The notes below the pieces were generated by a model. That model made no database searches, had not been told where the DNA came from, and was given only the letters and a program-made list of their open reading frames with translations. From positions 1 to 7,219 of the forward strand of contig CAMQUV010000050.1 in NCBI GenBank assembly GCA_947037995.1: a stretch of DNA of 7,219 nt, written 5' to 3'. This DNA comes from an uncultured Rikenellaceae bacterium (GTDB lineage: Bacteria > Bacteroidota > Bacteroidia > Bacteroidales > Rikenellaceae). The translations under genes and the position numbers were made by a program. Of this stretch, positions 1 to 6,857 are shown piece by piece (within the stretch, counting starts at the first letter, position 1; each line of letters starts with the position of its first letter).

Positions 1-46
1 AGATAATGAGCGGTGACTGGAGTTCAGACGTGTGCTCTTCCGATCT
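1..46 (+). other. Illumina TruSeq index primer/adapter contamination
   Basis: Positions 13-46 match, base for base as I recall it, the 34-nt TruSeq read-2 adapter that begins GTGACTGGAGTTC and ends GCTCTTCCGATCT. Positions 1-4 (AGAT) fit the end of the P7 flow-cell sequence, and positions 5-12 (AATGAGCG) sit exactly where the 8-nt i7 index belongs. Genomic sequence therefore starts at about 47. The adapter is in the orientation in which the insert follows it, so the contig begins at the end of a library fragment. Nothing in 1-46 should be read as biology. Confidence 0.97.
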
Positions 47-82
47 CAATTAAAAGACATTGAAGCTCTTATCTAAAAACGA

Positions 83-2116
83 TTAGTCTTCGTAAGTAGA
101 TGTGAAATGAAATCCGCCTGGAAAGCGAGTTTTATCCTCATAAGTAGTGTTTAATTCCAGTTTATCAGATTTAATATCAAATACCAAAACCTTGTTGTAA
201 CGATAGTCATTACCATAGCCCTTAATGAAATTAATGTACAGTTTTTTGGATGCAGACTCTACTCCCAAACCATTATAGAACATCCCTCTATCATAGCCCG
301 TCAAAGCGCAAAGATTTTCTAAAGGCACAGTGGTATTTGTCGCTGCATCTTTGTTTTTGAAATCGTGGCATATTACTTTTATTCCAGCAGTAAAATAAAC
401 AATATCACCCATCGCACCAATGATTGGACTGCTAAACATTCCCGCTCCAACATTGTAATTTACATCATTGCTCTCAATCTCATAAGTATCAACATTCATT
501 TTCATAATCGCTCTTCCGCCAGAGACCCATAAATTACCGTCGTCCGATGGCAAAAGACAAGCAAATTGCCTCTGGTTAGGGATAATAATAGTTTTGGTAG
601 CCGCATTTTTACCCTCTTCGAGCATTAGAATTTTTGACCCTGACGTAGCGTAAACCTTATCATCAATAATTGCCATTCTATTTTTGTGCGCATATTTAGT
701 ACCCTCAACAAAAACACTTGTTTTTGTAATAAGATTAAACCTATATATAGCTCCATAATCAGCTCCATTGCGAATAAACACATCATTACCCACAACAGCC
801 AAATGTGTTGGATTTGAGTCACGAGCATCACCCAACTCTGAAGTAAACTCCTGCTCGAGCTTCAACGAATGAGCATTGACAACTGTCAAAGTACCTGTTT
901 GGCTTAATATATAAATCTTATCATTAGCAATACACAAATCAGAGGTCAATCCAGGCAATTTTTTGCCATTCTCAAGTTCAAACACCCCTTCGACCATCGC
1001 ACCACTCGGTGATATAAAAACCAAGTCGCCTGGCTCACTAGTCATATTTCCCTCGTTCAAAATAAATGTACCATTCGTATATTTACCTAACTCAACACCG
1101 CCGCCCTCAGTATTCACCGATATAATCTCATTGTCAGCATCGAGGTAAAAACCTAATTCATACTCATTCTCAACCGCACCAGAGATAGTACTGTATTCTA
1201 GCTCAATAAAAGCACGACACTCTACCCCATCAATCACAAGAGCAGCGCCCTCCCTAATCTCAACCTCGCTAGTCGCTTCGGGGGTCGGAAATCCATTAGC
1301 AGGCGTAGATATCCACGCATTTACACTCGAATACTTAGCTGGTAACTCAGAATAAGCAACCTCATACTCACCGCTCTTATAAATAAATTCAGCCGTAAAC
1401 AACATCTCTATCTCAAGTCCTTTATCGAAAACCAAAACCTCAATAAAACCGTCCTCTTTCGAAGCATCAATAACTCGAGCCTCAGGATGTATAGCCTTAA
1501 CTGCCGCTTTTAGGCGCTCGTCAACCACATATCTGTCGTCACTATCATCACCCGAAGCATCTACCTCCTCTTTGGCAAATAAGAACCCTCCTGTAACTGC
1601 GTCAAAATAGACCTCAGCACACAAATCCTTATTCGAAACGTTATCTAACTCAACCTCATACACACGCTCCTCTGTCTCGCCATTATATCTATTCTCCAAC
1701 TCAATCTCATCTAATGTCCAAACCGCTGCATCGGCATACACAGTAGCGTCGAAAGCCGGCTTAATTAGAGCTGGAATTGCCACACCTAATTTAGCTACGT
1801 CGATATGACGACTGGCTTTCTCACCAGCGATAGCATACCAAGCACTAATAGATACGCCCGCACTTTTTGCTGTACCAACGAAACTCCCCACTTGATAACC
1901 ATCTTTTTCAACCCACGACACATCCGTTACAGTATATGCCGAGTAATCAGCAACTAACTGCTTCTCGGCAACCATAAACGTAGGGTCGCCCGGCCACTCT
2001 TCTTCGACATCTGGTTCTGGCACTACTGGCACTGGTGGTATTAACGTGTCTTCGCAGCCTGTAAATCCTAGCATTCCTACTAAAAGGAATAGCATTAATA
2101 GTAATTTGTTTTTCAT
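83..2116 (-). CDS. Surface lipoprotein: PepSY-like repeats fused to a C-terminal BtuG/DUF5074-like beta-propeller
   Basis: Protein of 677 aa. Residues 1-21 are a lipoprotein signal peptide with lipobox FTGC (Cys21). An acidic Glu-Asp after the Cys, as often seen in surface-exported Bacteroidota lipoproteins, is followed by a Pro/Glu-rich linker (about 25-44). Residues about 45-335 look like tandem PepSY-like units. The clearest signs are the 'VYEVELDN...AEVYFD' stretch near 152-172 and a unit from about 200 (AAVKAIHPEA) with 'GEYEVAYSELP' near 249-259. Residues about 345-677 form a propeller-like domain. It opens with NGTFILNEGN (348-357), has recurring 'DKIYIL', 'DKVYAT' and 'KKLYIN' strand motifs, and ends in PGGFHF. 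Those opening and closing motifs match the BtuG/YncE-like family encoded by the adjacent gene. It is the last gene visible in the operon, 42 nt after btuG, and only 36 nt of real sequence follow its stop. A role as an accessory corrinoid-binding or receptor-lid protein is inferred from domain and context. The PepSY-like part has no assigned role. Confidence 0.85.
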   Translation of the reverse strand: MKNKLLLMLFLLVGMLGFTGCEDTLIPPVPVVPEPDVEEEWPGDPTFMVAEKQLVADYSAYTVTDVSWVEKDGYQVGSFVGTAKSAGVSISAWYAIAGEKASRHIDVAKLGVAIPALIKPAFDATVYADAAVWTLDEIELENRYNGETEERVYEVELDNVSNKDLCAEVYFDAVTGGFLFAKEEVDASGDDSDDRYVVDERLKAAVKAIHPEARVIDASKEDGFIEVLVFDKGLEIEMLFTAEFIYKSGEYEVAYSELPAKYSSVNAWISTPANGFPTPEATSEVEIREGAALVIDGVECRAFIELEYSTISGAVENEYELGFYLDADNEIISVNTEGGGVELGKYTNGTFILNEGNMTSEPGDLVFISPSGAMVEGVFELENGKKLPGLTSDLCIANDKIYILSQTGTLTVVNAHSLKLEQEFTSELGDARDSNPTHLAVVGNDVFIRNGADYGAIYRFNLITKTSVFVEGTKYAHKNRMAIIDDKVYATSGSKILMLEEGKNAATKTIIIPNQRQFACLLPSDDGNLWVSGGRAIMKMNVDTYEIESNDVNYNVGAGMFSSPIIGAMGDIVYFTAGIKVICHDFKNKDAATNTTVPLENLCALTGYDRGMFYNGLGVESASKKLYINFIKGYGNDYRYNKVLVFDIKSDKLELNTTYEDKTRFPGGFHFTSTYED

Positions 2117-2158
2117 CTTCTTAATTTTTTTAGTTAATATTTAGTGTGTATTTTTTTT

Positions 2159-3265
2159 CTATTCATATTTAAAAGCAAAACTCCCCGGAATTATGCCCGC
2201 TCGAAAATTATCGACCAACTCACCCTCGGAATTATACCGATAAATCATACCTGCCTGCGAATAATCAATAGCATCACCCACATAAATATCCCCGTCACTA
2301 TTATCAATCCCCAACGAGTAAATCAACTTATCACCCGTTTTAATAAACGGCTGTGTTGGCGTAGTCGGACTATCGACCGACATTTTGTAAATACCATAAT
2401 CATCGCCCCCACTCTTATGCCTGCCATAGACATAATAAATATTCTCGCCCGAAGCATCGAGACGCAACCTACTGGGCTGCACAGTCTCATCACTGAAAAC
2501 AAACGTTTTTTCAATCGTAAAAGTCTCAGCATCAATGCGACAAAGCGCGCCATTGACCTTGCCATAGGGCGAGCCAACATAAGCACCATCGCACATTACC
2601 CACAGCTTATTGTTCTTGTCCAAAACCAACGAATTGGGCTGCTTTGTCACACGGAGCGAATCGACAACTTTGTCCGTGCGCGTATCAATCTTATAAACTT
2701 GGTCGCAATAAGACCAACTACAAGTATATATAAAGTCCTTATACCGTATCATCTCCTCGGTAGAACGCGGCGTCCCACCCTCCGCAAAACCAATCATTAC
2801 GCCGCCAGTAACCTCGTTGAGGCGCGTGTCTATCACAGCAATCGCTGGCGAATATAAATCGGACACATAAGCCTTATCGCCACCCAAAAAATTAATGTAA
2901 CGAGGTGACGTTAAACCCGAAATCTTACTCTTATAAACCATACTGTTCTTGTCGGCTACGTAAATTTTGCCCGAATTATTGACCATCATATATAACAAAT
3001 CACCCTGAATCTTCACCGATTGCAGAACATCGCCCATAGGGAAGTTATTGGTGCCATAAAACACCTGATTGTAGACCTCTTTGGTCTGCTTGTCGTAAAA
3101 CGAAAGCGACGCATTGCCATACATAAAATTACCCTCACACCCAATAAAAACGCCCCTTCTGCCCGTAAAATCAACATACACATTGGGCTCCATCGAACCA
3201 AATGGCTCGTTGCAACCGCCTAGAAAAATCGCTAAAAACGATAATATCAATAATGCTCTTTTCAT
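2159..3265 (-). CDS. btuG: BtuG-like cell-surface B12-binding beta-propeller lipoprotein
   Basis: Protein of 368 aa. It has a short signal peptide with lipobox LGGC (Cys18) followed by Asn-Glu. The mature part is one YncE/DUF5074-type propeller. It opens with RRGVFIGCEGNF (36-47) and continues with 'ASLSFYDKQTKEVYNQVF' at 52-69. Repeated blade motifs follow, such as DLLYMMVNNSGKIYVADK (89-106), KAYVSDL, DFIYTCSW, KLWVMCDG and DIYVGDA, and it closes with PGSFAF at 360-365. In Bacteroides, BtuG is a surface lipoprotein that binds B12 extremely tightly and caps the BtuB channel. Size, propeller motifs, lipid anchor and position directly beside btuB under a cobalamin riboswitch all fit. The mature chain holds five further cysteines (43, 182, 187, 225, 242); whether they pair is unknown. 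The start is preceded by an A/T-rich leader without a Shine-Dalgarno sequence. The assignment rests on family motifs and synteny; ligand binding is not shown by sequence alone. Confidence 0.87.
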   Translation of the reverse strand: MKRALLILSFLAIFLGGCNEPFGSMEPNVYVDFTGRRGVFIGCEGNFMYGNASLSFYDKQTKEVYNQVFYGTNNFPMGDVLQSVKIQGDLLYMMVNNSGKIYVADKNSMVYKSKISGLTSPRYINFLGGDKAYVSDLYSPAIAVIDTRLNEVTGGVMIGFAEGGTPRSTEEMIRYKDFIYTCSWSYCDQVYKIDTRTDKVVDSLRVTKQPNSLVLDKNNKLWVMCDGAYVGSPYGKVNGALCRIDAETFTIEKTFVFSDETVQPSRLRLDASGENIYYVYGRHKSGGDDYGIYKMSVDSPTTPTQPFIKTGDKLIYSLGIDNSDGDIYVGDAIDYSQAGMIYRYNSEGELVDNFRAGIIPGSFAFKYE

Positions 3266-3303
3266 ATTGTTTTACTATATATATTTTATTTTTATCACCT
3301 AAA

Positions 3304-5274
3304 TTAAAATTTGAATTTCACTTGTACCTGGAAATTCACCCCCGGCATAGCCCTCCACAATATCGATTGATAATGCACATCAAATATATTATTCACCCTA
3401 AACTGAACGTCCAAACCACGCTTATCACCCTCGCCCCAAAAAAACTTCTTGCCCACAGTCAAATCACAAACCGTATATTCCGGTAAATTATGACGGGTCA
3501 CCTCGTTGGACGAACTGGTAAATCGCTCACTCGTATAGTTCCACGCAAAATCTAAATAAAACTTGCGGTACTCAGCGGCAAATAATATATTGAACTTCTG
3601 TAAAGGTACATATATCAGCTGTTTACCGTAGGAGGCGAGCTCTTTTACATCATCACTTTCGTTGGTTGTACGCGTAAAAGCGTAGTTGGCCGCTAGCCTC
3701 AAATTGACACCCGAAACCGAGTATTTCATATCTACATTAGCCTCGACGCCTCGTGAAAATACGTTTTGAATGTTCTGTGCAGTCCAATACGTAAAATCGC
3801 TGGGTTGCCAAATAATCCAATCATCTATCCACGACATATACGCCGAAGCGTGAATTTTAAGGTTGAAATCGCCCCATTTCTCAGCATAATCGACCGTAAA
3901 ATCAGTGCTATACCCCTGCTCGTGGCGCAAATCGGGATTCCCCCCAGGCTGCCAATACAGGTCATTAAGAGTTGGCTTGTGGTAATTGCGCGTACCATTT
4001 ATCGCGATATTCAAATTGCCCCTGTTCAACGGATTGGTCGACAGCCCCACCGACGGCATTACGGGCGAGAACTCTCCATCCGAAAGCTCCTCACTAACAA
4101 GCAGATATCCCGACAAATATTTACTGAAACTATGGTGAAAACTCACCGTGGCACCGCCCTCTAACCTATTATTGGCGTAGCCCTCTTGTGTCAGTTTATT
4201 GTTTGTCGAGACATCGTGGTAGTCAACATTCACCTTAGCCTTGAGGACACTTCTATCCGAAATATCCCATTTTACACTATAAGTATTGAAAAAAGAGTTG
4301 GTCGAACTGCTCGACGAAGCATTCTGAACCCAGTCGAAATAAGTTTTATTTGACAATAGATAGTCCATATCTGTGCGCGTGTAGCCACTAACCAGTTGAG
4401 TGGAAACGTCCTCCCAATACTTAGCCCATTTCAGAGCTGCGCGGACGTCTGTTGTATTGTCTTTTTCGCGTCTGCCAAGCCCCTCGTACGACATAATTGT
4501 TGGCAAATTTCTATCGGAGGTATGGAACCATCCGTTGAGCGTTAAAAAGTTATTGCGTCCGACATTATAGTAAATATCCCCTGCCACCGCGTGTTTTTTG
4601 TAGCTCGCGTTGGTCTGTTTGGTTTTTTCGAACGGAGGGATAGCCGTATTGAAATAGCTGAAATCGTTTTCAGCCATATCGAACATATATCTCAATTTAC
4701 CTTGCACCTTGCGGTTTCCGGCGCCAATAGTAGCGATAGTTTGCACCTTGCCGAAGCTCCCAACTGTTTGCATCACACTGCCGTGATACGGTTCGTCCCA
4801 CTGTGGTTTGGTTGCGATAGAGATAGCTCCTCCCAGAGCTCCAGTGCTATTGTGGAGCGAGCTTCCGCCGTGATACAATTCGACATTATCGATAAAACCG
4901 ACTGGGATTTGCGAGAAGTCAACTTGCCCCAGCATAGGGTTGTTGATATTGATTCCATTCCACTGTACTTGAGTGTGCGAAGCGCCTGTGCCACGGAACG
5001 ATATTGTGGCGATAGAGCCTTGCCCGTACGTTTTGATGAACGCCGGCGTGGATTTTGATATAAGTTCGGCTAGCGAGGAGTTGGCAGAATGCGCTATTTG
5101 GAGCGAGTCAATTACGGTTTTAGTGACAGCTTGGTTCTCGACTCTAATCGTAGCACGCACAACGACCTCGTCGCCCTGCGCTACTCTCAGCGTGTCGGAA
5201 GGCATAGCCCGAACACCGGCCTCGACCGATATCACCGCACCAAACAGTGCTGCTATTACCAAAAGTTTTTTCAT
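3304..5274 (-). CDS. btuB: TonB-dependent outer-membrane receptor, BtuB-like (vitamin B12/corrinoid)
   Basis: Protein of 656 aa, typical of BtuB-sized receptors. It starts with a cleavable signal peptide (about 1-20, not a lipoprotein). A TonB-box-like EVVVRAT follows at 36-42, and then a plug domain from about 43 to 157. Plug landmarks are SFRGTGASHTQVQWNGI (92-108), VDFSQIP, VELYHGGSS (131-139) and GALGGAISI. The remainder has the alternating aromatic/polar pattern of a 22-strand beta-barrel. It includes NPDLRHEQ (446-453), a common TonB-receptor barrel motif, and the chain ends in Phe, as expected for an outer-membrane barrel. There is no N-terminal carboxypeptidase-like extension, so it is not a SusC-type protein. 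It would move B12 across the outer membrane using TonB/ExbBD energy. Specificity is inferred from the upstream cobalamin riboswitch and the adjacent btuG. AGGA just before the start may serve as a weak ribosome binding site. It is 36 nt after the upstream gene and 38 nt before btuG. Confidence 0.92.
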   Translation of the reverse strand: MKKLLVIAALFGAVISVEAGVRAMPSDTLRVAQGDEVVVRATIRVENQAVTKTVIDSLQIAHSANSSLAELISKSTPAFIKTYGQGSIATISFRGTGASHTQVQWNGININNPMLGQVDFSQIPVGFIDNVELYHGGSSLHNSTGALGGAISIATKPQWDEPYHGSVMQTVGSFGKVQTIATIGAGNRKVQGKLRYMFDMAENDFSYFNTAIPPFEKTKQTNASYKKHAVAGDIYYNVGRNNFLTLNGWFHTSDRNLPTIMSYEGLGRREKDNTTDVRAALKWAKYWEDVSTQLVSGYTRTDMDYLLSNKTYFDWVQNASSSSSTNSFFNTYSVKWDISDRSVLKAKVNVDYHDVSTNNKLTQEGYANNRLEGGATVSFHHSFSKYLSGYLLVSEELSDGEFSPVMPSVGLSTNPLNRGNLNIAINGTRNYHKPTLNDLYWQPGGNPDLRHEQGYSTDFTVDYAEKWGDFNLKIHASAYMSWIDDWIIWQPSDFTYWTAQNIQNVFSRGVEANVDMKYSVSGVNLRLAANYAFTRTTNESDDVKELASYGKQLIYVPLQKFNILFAAEYRKFYLDFAWNYTSERFTSSSNEVTRHNLPEYTVCDLTVGKKFFWGEGDKRGLDVQFRVNNIFDVHYQSILWRAMPGVNFQVQVKFKF

Positions 5275-5310
5275 AATCCTTTTACCTAAACCGTTACTAA
5301 AGACTACGAA

Positions 5311-6228
5311 TTACAGACGTGCGTCGACAAAACTAACCACTTCAGTAGATACCTCGCCAAGGTGTCCTGCCGTAGCATTTACAGCCGCTTGCACCTTAAT
5401 AAAGTCGATATATTCCAGTTTAACAGCATTGCCTTTGATGTCTACGGCATTGCTAATTTTAAAGCCATTGAGGTATTGCCCCGTAATATAATCGCTTCCG
5501 AAATTATCGACATATCCCCACTCAAAATCCTGCATTTCGTATTCTTTACTAGTCTCATTAAACACCACTTTGGTTTCGAGGCGCGTTCCTTTGAGTTTGT
5601 ACGTCGACGTTGTCACCCAGCTAGGAAAATAGGTGTCTTGGTTGTGGAAACTTTGTAGGTATTCGATTTCTCCTTTGCCGCCTTTATTGTCGGTCCATTT
5701 TACGTTAGAAAACTTAGTGGTTGGTTTATGGTAAGTCACTTCATAATCGCGAACAGTAGATGGTGCGTTATAGTTAGAGCCTTTGAGTTCGTACCACATA
5801 TCGTCGGGCATACGGTTGCCATTTGCGTCTTGCATAACATAGATAATGCCGGGTTCGGACGAGTTATGGAATGGGTTGCCTTTGATAAAGAAATCGTATC
5901 CAGCACCACTAGCGATGCTATGGTCGAAGCCGACTACGATATATCCTCCGAAGCCACCTAGGGACACATAGTTTCCATTTTTCAGCGTTTTGAGTGCTTC
6001 GGCGTTAGCCTCCTCGGCAGTTGCGAAATATTGGTTATCTTCGTTGATAAACTGGCCTGGCGCAGGCATATACTCAATAACTTTTGTTTGGTATTTAGAG
6101 CTTTCGGCATTGGGTTTGACATAGCCGCCATCACTGACCATCGGGGTTTCGGGTGAGCAGGCTACAAGCGTACATCCTACCATTAGGATTGAGATAGCGG
6201 ATAGGGTTTGGTTTTTCATAATCATCAT
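5311..6228 (-). CDS. Exported lipoprotein, 'cell surface protein' family linked to B12 receptor loci
   Basis: Protein of 305 aa and the first full gene after the riboswitch. Starts are possible at 6228, 6225 and 6219. The 6219 ATG (MKNQT...) gives the cleanest signal peptide, but the longer form is kept because no ribosome binding site decides. The lipobox is LVAC (Cys24 in the long form), followed by Ser-Pro-Glu. The mature region carries GGFGGYIVVGFDHSI (91-105), GYDFFIKGNPFHNSSEPGII (110-129), DANGNRMPDDMWYELKGS (134-151) and a later FEWGYVDNFGSDY (235-247). These match a conserved 'cell surface protein' family that I recall being encoded next to TonB-dependent cobalamin receptors. The Asp/Asn-rich DxNGNxxPDD stretch resembles a calcium-binding loop; that is an inference. 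The biochemical role is not established to my knowledge. By context it is a surface or periplasmic accessory of corrinoid uptake, and it could correspond functionally to the B12-binding BtuH lipoproteins, though I cannot show homology. Confidence 0.88.
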   Translation of the reverse strand: MMIMKNQTLSAISILMVGCTLVACSPETPMVSDGGYVKPNAESSKYQTKVIEYMPAPGQFINEDNQYFATAEEANAEALKTLKNGNYVSLGGFGGYIVVGFDHSIASGAGYDFFIKGNPFHNSSEPGIIYVMQDANGNRMPDDMWYELKGSNYNAPSTVRDYEVTYHKPTTKFSNVKWTDNKGGKGEIEYLQSFHNQDTYFPSWVTTSTYKLKGTRLETKVVFNETSKEYEMQDFEWGYVDNFGSDYITGQYLNGFKISNAVDIKGNAVKLEYIDFIKVQAAVNATAGHLGEVSTEVVSFVDARL

Positions 6229-6248
6229 ATTATTAAGTAGTTAAGTAT

Positions 6249-6326
6249 TCATACGTAGTACTTAAATATACGAAAAGGGTAGGGGTTGATTATGAAGCAT
6301 CCTGCAATTGAGGAACTGTCAAACAT
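6249..6326 (-). CDS. Possible 25-codon leader ORF between riboswitch and first gene
   Basis: An ATG at 6326 opens 25 codons (MFDSSSIAGC, then FIINPYPFRI, then FKYYV) and a TGA at 6249. GGAG at 6335-6338 sits 8 nt upstream, a good Shine-Dalgarno spacing that the main genes of this operon lack. The ORF occupies most of the leader between the riboswitch aptamer and the first gene, ending 20 nt before that gene's first ATG. The peptide is hydrophobic and aromatic and resembles nothing I know. An ORF this short can arise by chance, so this is a candidate only. It could be a translated leader that couples ribosome movement to expression, or meaningless. Confidence 0.2.
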   Translation of the reverse strand: MFDSSSIAGCFIINPYPFRIFKYYV

Positions 6327-6350
6327 CTTACATTCTCCGTATAAGTACTA
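6256..6350 (-). repeat. 9-bp perfect inverted repeat flanking the leader ORF
   Basis: TAGTACTTA at 6256-6264 is the exact reverse complement of TAAGTACTA at 6342-6350. In the transcript, the first arm lies just upstream of the GGAG of the possible leader ORF and the second lies within its last codons, with 77 nt between them. If paired, the arms would close a loop holding that ribosome binding site and most of the ORF. A link to the riboswitch expression platform is speculative, and the arms are A/T-rich enough to arise by chance. Confidence 0.35.
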
Positions 6351-6361
6351 TTTTCTGTTTA

Positions 6362-6540
6362 CAGTGGCAGGTCTTCTGACTCGTTTCAAATTTAAATGCC
6401 TTCCCGACAACACGTGTCAGTGGCTAGATTCATTAAATTCTTAAAGAAACTTACAGCAGCGGGAACTGTTGTAGATTTACACTACATTCCCTTTTAATTC
6501 CCAAATATTGTGACTAATATCTTGTTGATGGAAACCATTG
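6362..6540 (-). promoter_or_regulatory. Cobalamin riboswitch (AdoCbl/B12-responsive leader)
   Basis: Read on the minus strand, the conserved core of the cobalamin riboswitch is present in order. AATTAAAAGGGAA lies at about 6487-6499. Stem GGGAA/TTCCC is formed by 6487-6491 with 6461-6465, and it encloses a TGTAG/CTACA hairpin (6482-6486 with 6470-6474) whose loop region carries GTGTAAAT. CCGCTGCTGTAAG follows, then GCCACTG...CGGGAAGGC at 6398-6424. The near-invariant B12 box AGTCAGAAGACCTGCC occupies 6366-6381. The stretch upstream of the AAAAGGGAA core is short, so P2 looks reduced. The 5' boundary is approximate and was set by the predicted transcription start. Binding of a corrinoid is expected to reduce expression of the downstream uptake operon. 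No terminator with a U-run is visible between the aptamer and the first gene, so control of translation initiation is the likelier mechanism. Confidence 0.95.
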
Positions 6541-6545
6541 TGGGG

Positions 6546-6577
6546 CAAAGATAGATATTAATTTATCATTAAACAAA
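6546..6577 (-). promoter_or_regulatory. Bacteroidota-type promoter of the B12 uptake operon
   Basis: On the minus strand, TTTG at 6574-6577 (-33 element) and TATCTTTG at 6546-6553 (-7 element, matching TAnnTTTG exactly) are separated by 20 nt, the normal spacing for the Bacteroidota primary sigma factor. Transcription should start near 6538-6541, just upstream of the riboswitch aptamer. This gives a leader of roughly 310 nt. The region between the elements is A/T-rich, as expected. Confidence 0.8.
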
Positions 6578-6628
6578 ACTTTTTTTTGAATAAATGTGAA
6601 AAATACAGCCCGTTTTATTGCCTATCGT

Positions 6629-6661
6629 GGGTCACAGCCCCATTCTAATTACCTGCAGCTT
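6629..6661 (+). repeat. Repeat A, copy 1 (diverged)
   Basis: This begins GGGTCACAGCCCCATTCTAA and is clearly related to copies 2 and 3. Its 3' half is diverged and shorter (ACCTGCAGCTT in place of GCCTGTCGGCTTT). The inner ACAGGC/GCCTGT stem of the other copies is lost here. A different inverted repeat, AATTAC at 6647-6652 with GTAATT at 6670-6675, overlaps its 3' part. Confidence 0.7.
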
Positions 6662-6681
6662 AGTAGGTTGTAATTGATTAA

Positions 6682-6724
6682 GTCAAAGCAATCTGTCGTG
6701 CTGATTTATCAGTGCGGCTGGGGG
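6682..6724 (+). repeat. Repeat B, copy 1: hairpin followed by a G-run
   Basis: The stem GTCGTGCTGAT (6695-6705) pairs with ATCAGTGCGGC (6708-6718) over 11 positions including three G-T pairs; the innermost pair must open to leave a 4-nt loop. A T and then GGGGG (6720-6724) follow. TCAAAGC at 6683-6689 can also pair with GCTTTGA at 6752-6758, inside repeat A copy 2, which would enclose both hairpins. Confidence 0.7.
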
Positions 6725-6759
6725 TCACAGGCCCCTTCTAATTGCCTGTCGGCTTTGAA
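6722..6759 (+). repeat. Repeat A, copy 2
   Basis: This 38-bp unit matches copy 3 at 37 of 38 positions (C against A at the fourteenth base). It contains a perfect 6-bp inverted repeat, ACAGGC at 6727-6732 and GCCTGT at 6744-6749, with an 11-nt loop. It directly follows repeat B copy 1 and shares its G-run. Confidence 0.85.
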
Positions 6760-6772
6760 GTTGGTTGGTTTT
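6760..6772 (+). repeat. Repeat C, copy 1 (GTTGGTTGGTTTT)
   Basis: The 13-bp G/T-rich motif GTTGGTTGGTTTT recurs exactly at 7144-7156. In both places it lies just upstream of a large foldable element (6803-6853 and 7167-7219), so the pairing of motif and element may itself be the repeated unit. Low complexity weakens the case. Confidence 0.45.
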
Positions 6773-6802
6773 GATTCGTTGGTTTTTTTTATTATTTGGT
6801 CA

Positions 6803-6853
6803 CGGCGGATTGCTGGCGCTGACTTGTTCAGCGGCGGCGGGGGGAATCCGCCG
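6803..6853 (+). repeat. Large GC-rich nested hairpin with bulged G-run
   Basis: The outer stem CGGCGGATT (6803-6811) pairs perfectly with AATCCGCCG (6845-6853). Directly inside is GCTG (6812-6815) with CGGC (6835-6838), then a G/G mismatch, then CGCTGA (6817-6822) with TCAGCG (6828-6833) around loop CTTGT (6823-6827). On the 3' side only, six G's (6839-6844) are left unpaired between the inner and outer stems. No T-run follows, so it is not a standard terminator. Confidence 0.8.
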
Positions 6854-6857
6854 CTGG

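Noticed and set aside
2144..2857. 237-codon plus-strand open frame antisense to btuG
   Set aside because: The minus-strand frame has a lipobox and propeller motifs, while this product has no recognisable domain. It is a shadow frame.
4591..5491. Long antisense open frames across btuB and into the next gene (4591-5058 and 4973-5491, plus)
   Set aside because: They lie opposite well-supported coding sequence with clear TonB-receptor motifs and show no motifs of their own.
6803..6853. Rho-independent terminator
   Set aside because: The stem is strong, but no T-run follows on the plus strand, and on the minus strand it is followed by a mixed sequence. The bulged G-run is also atypical.
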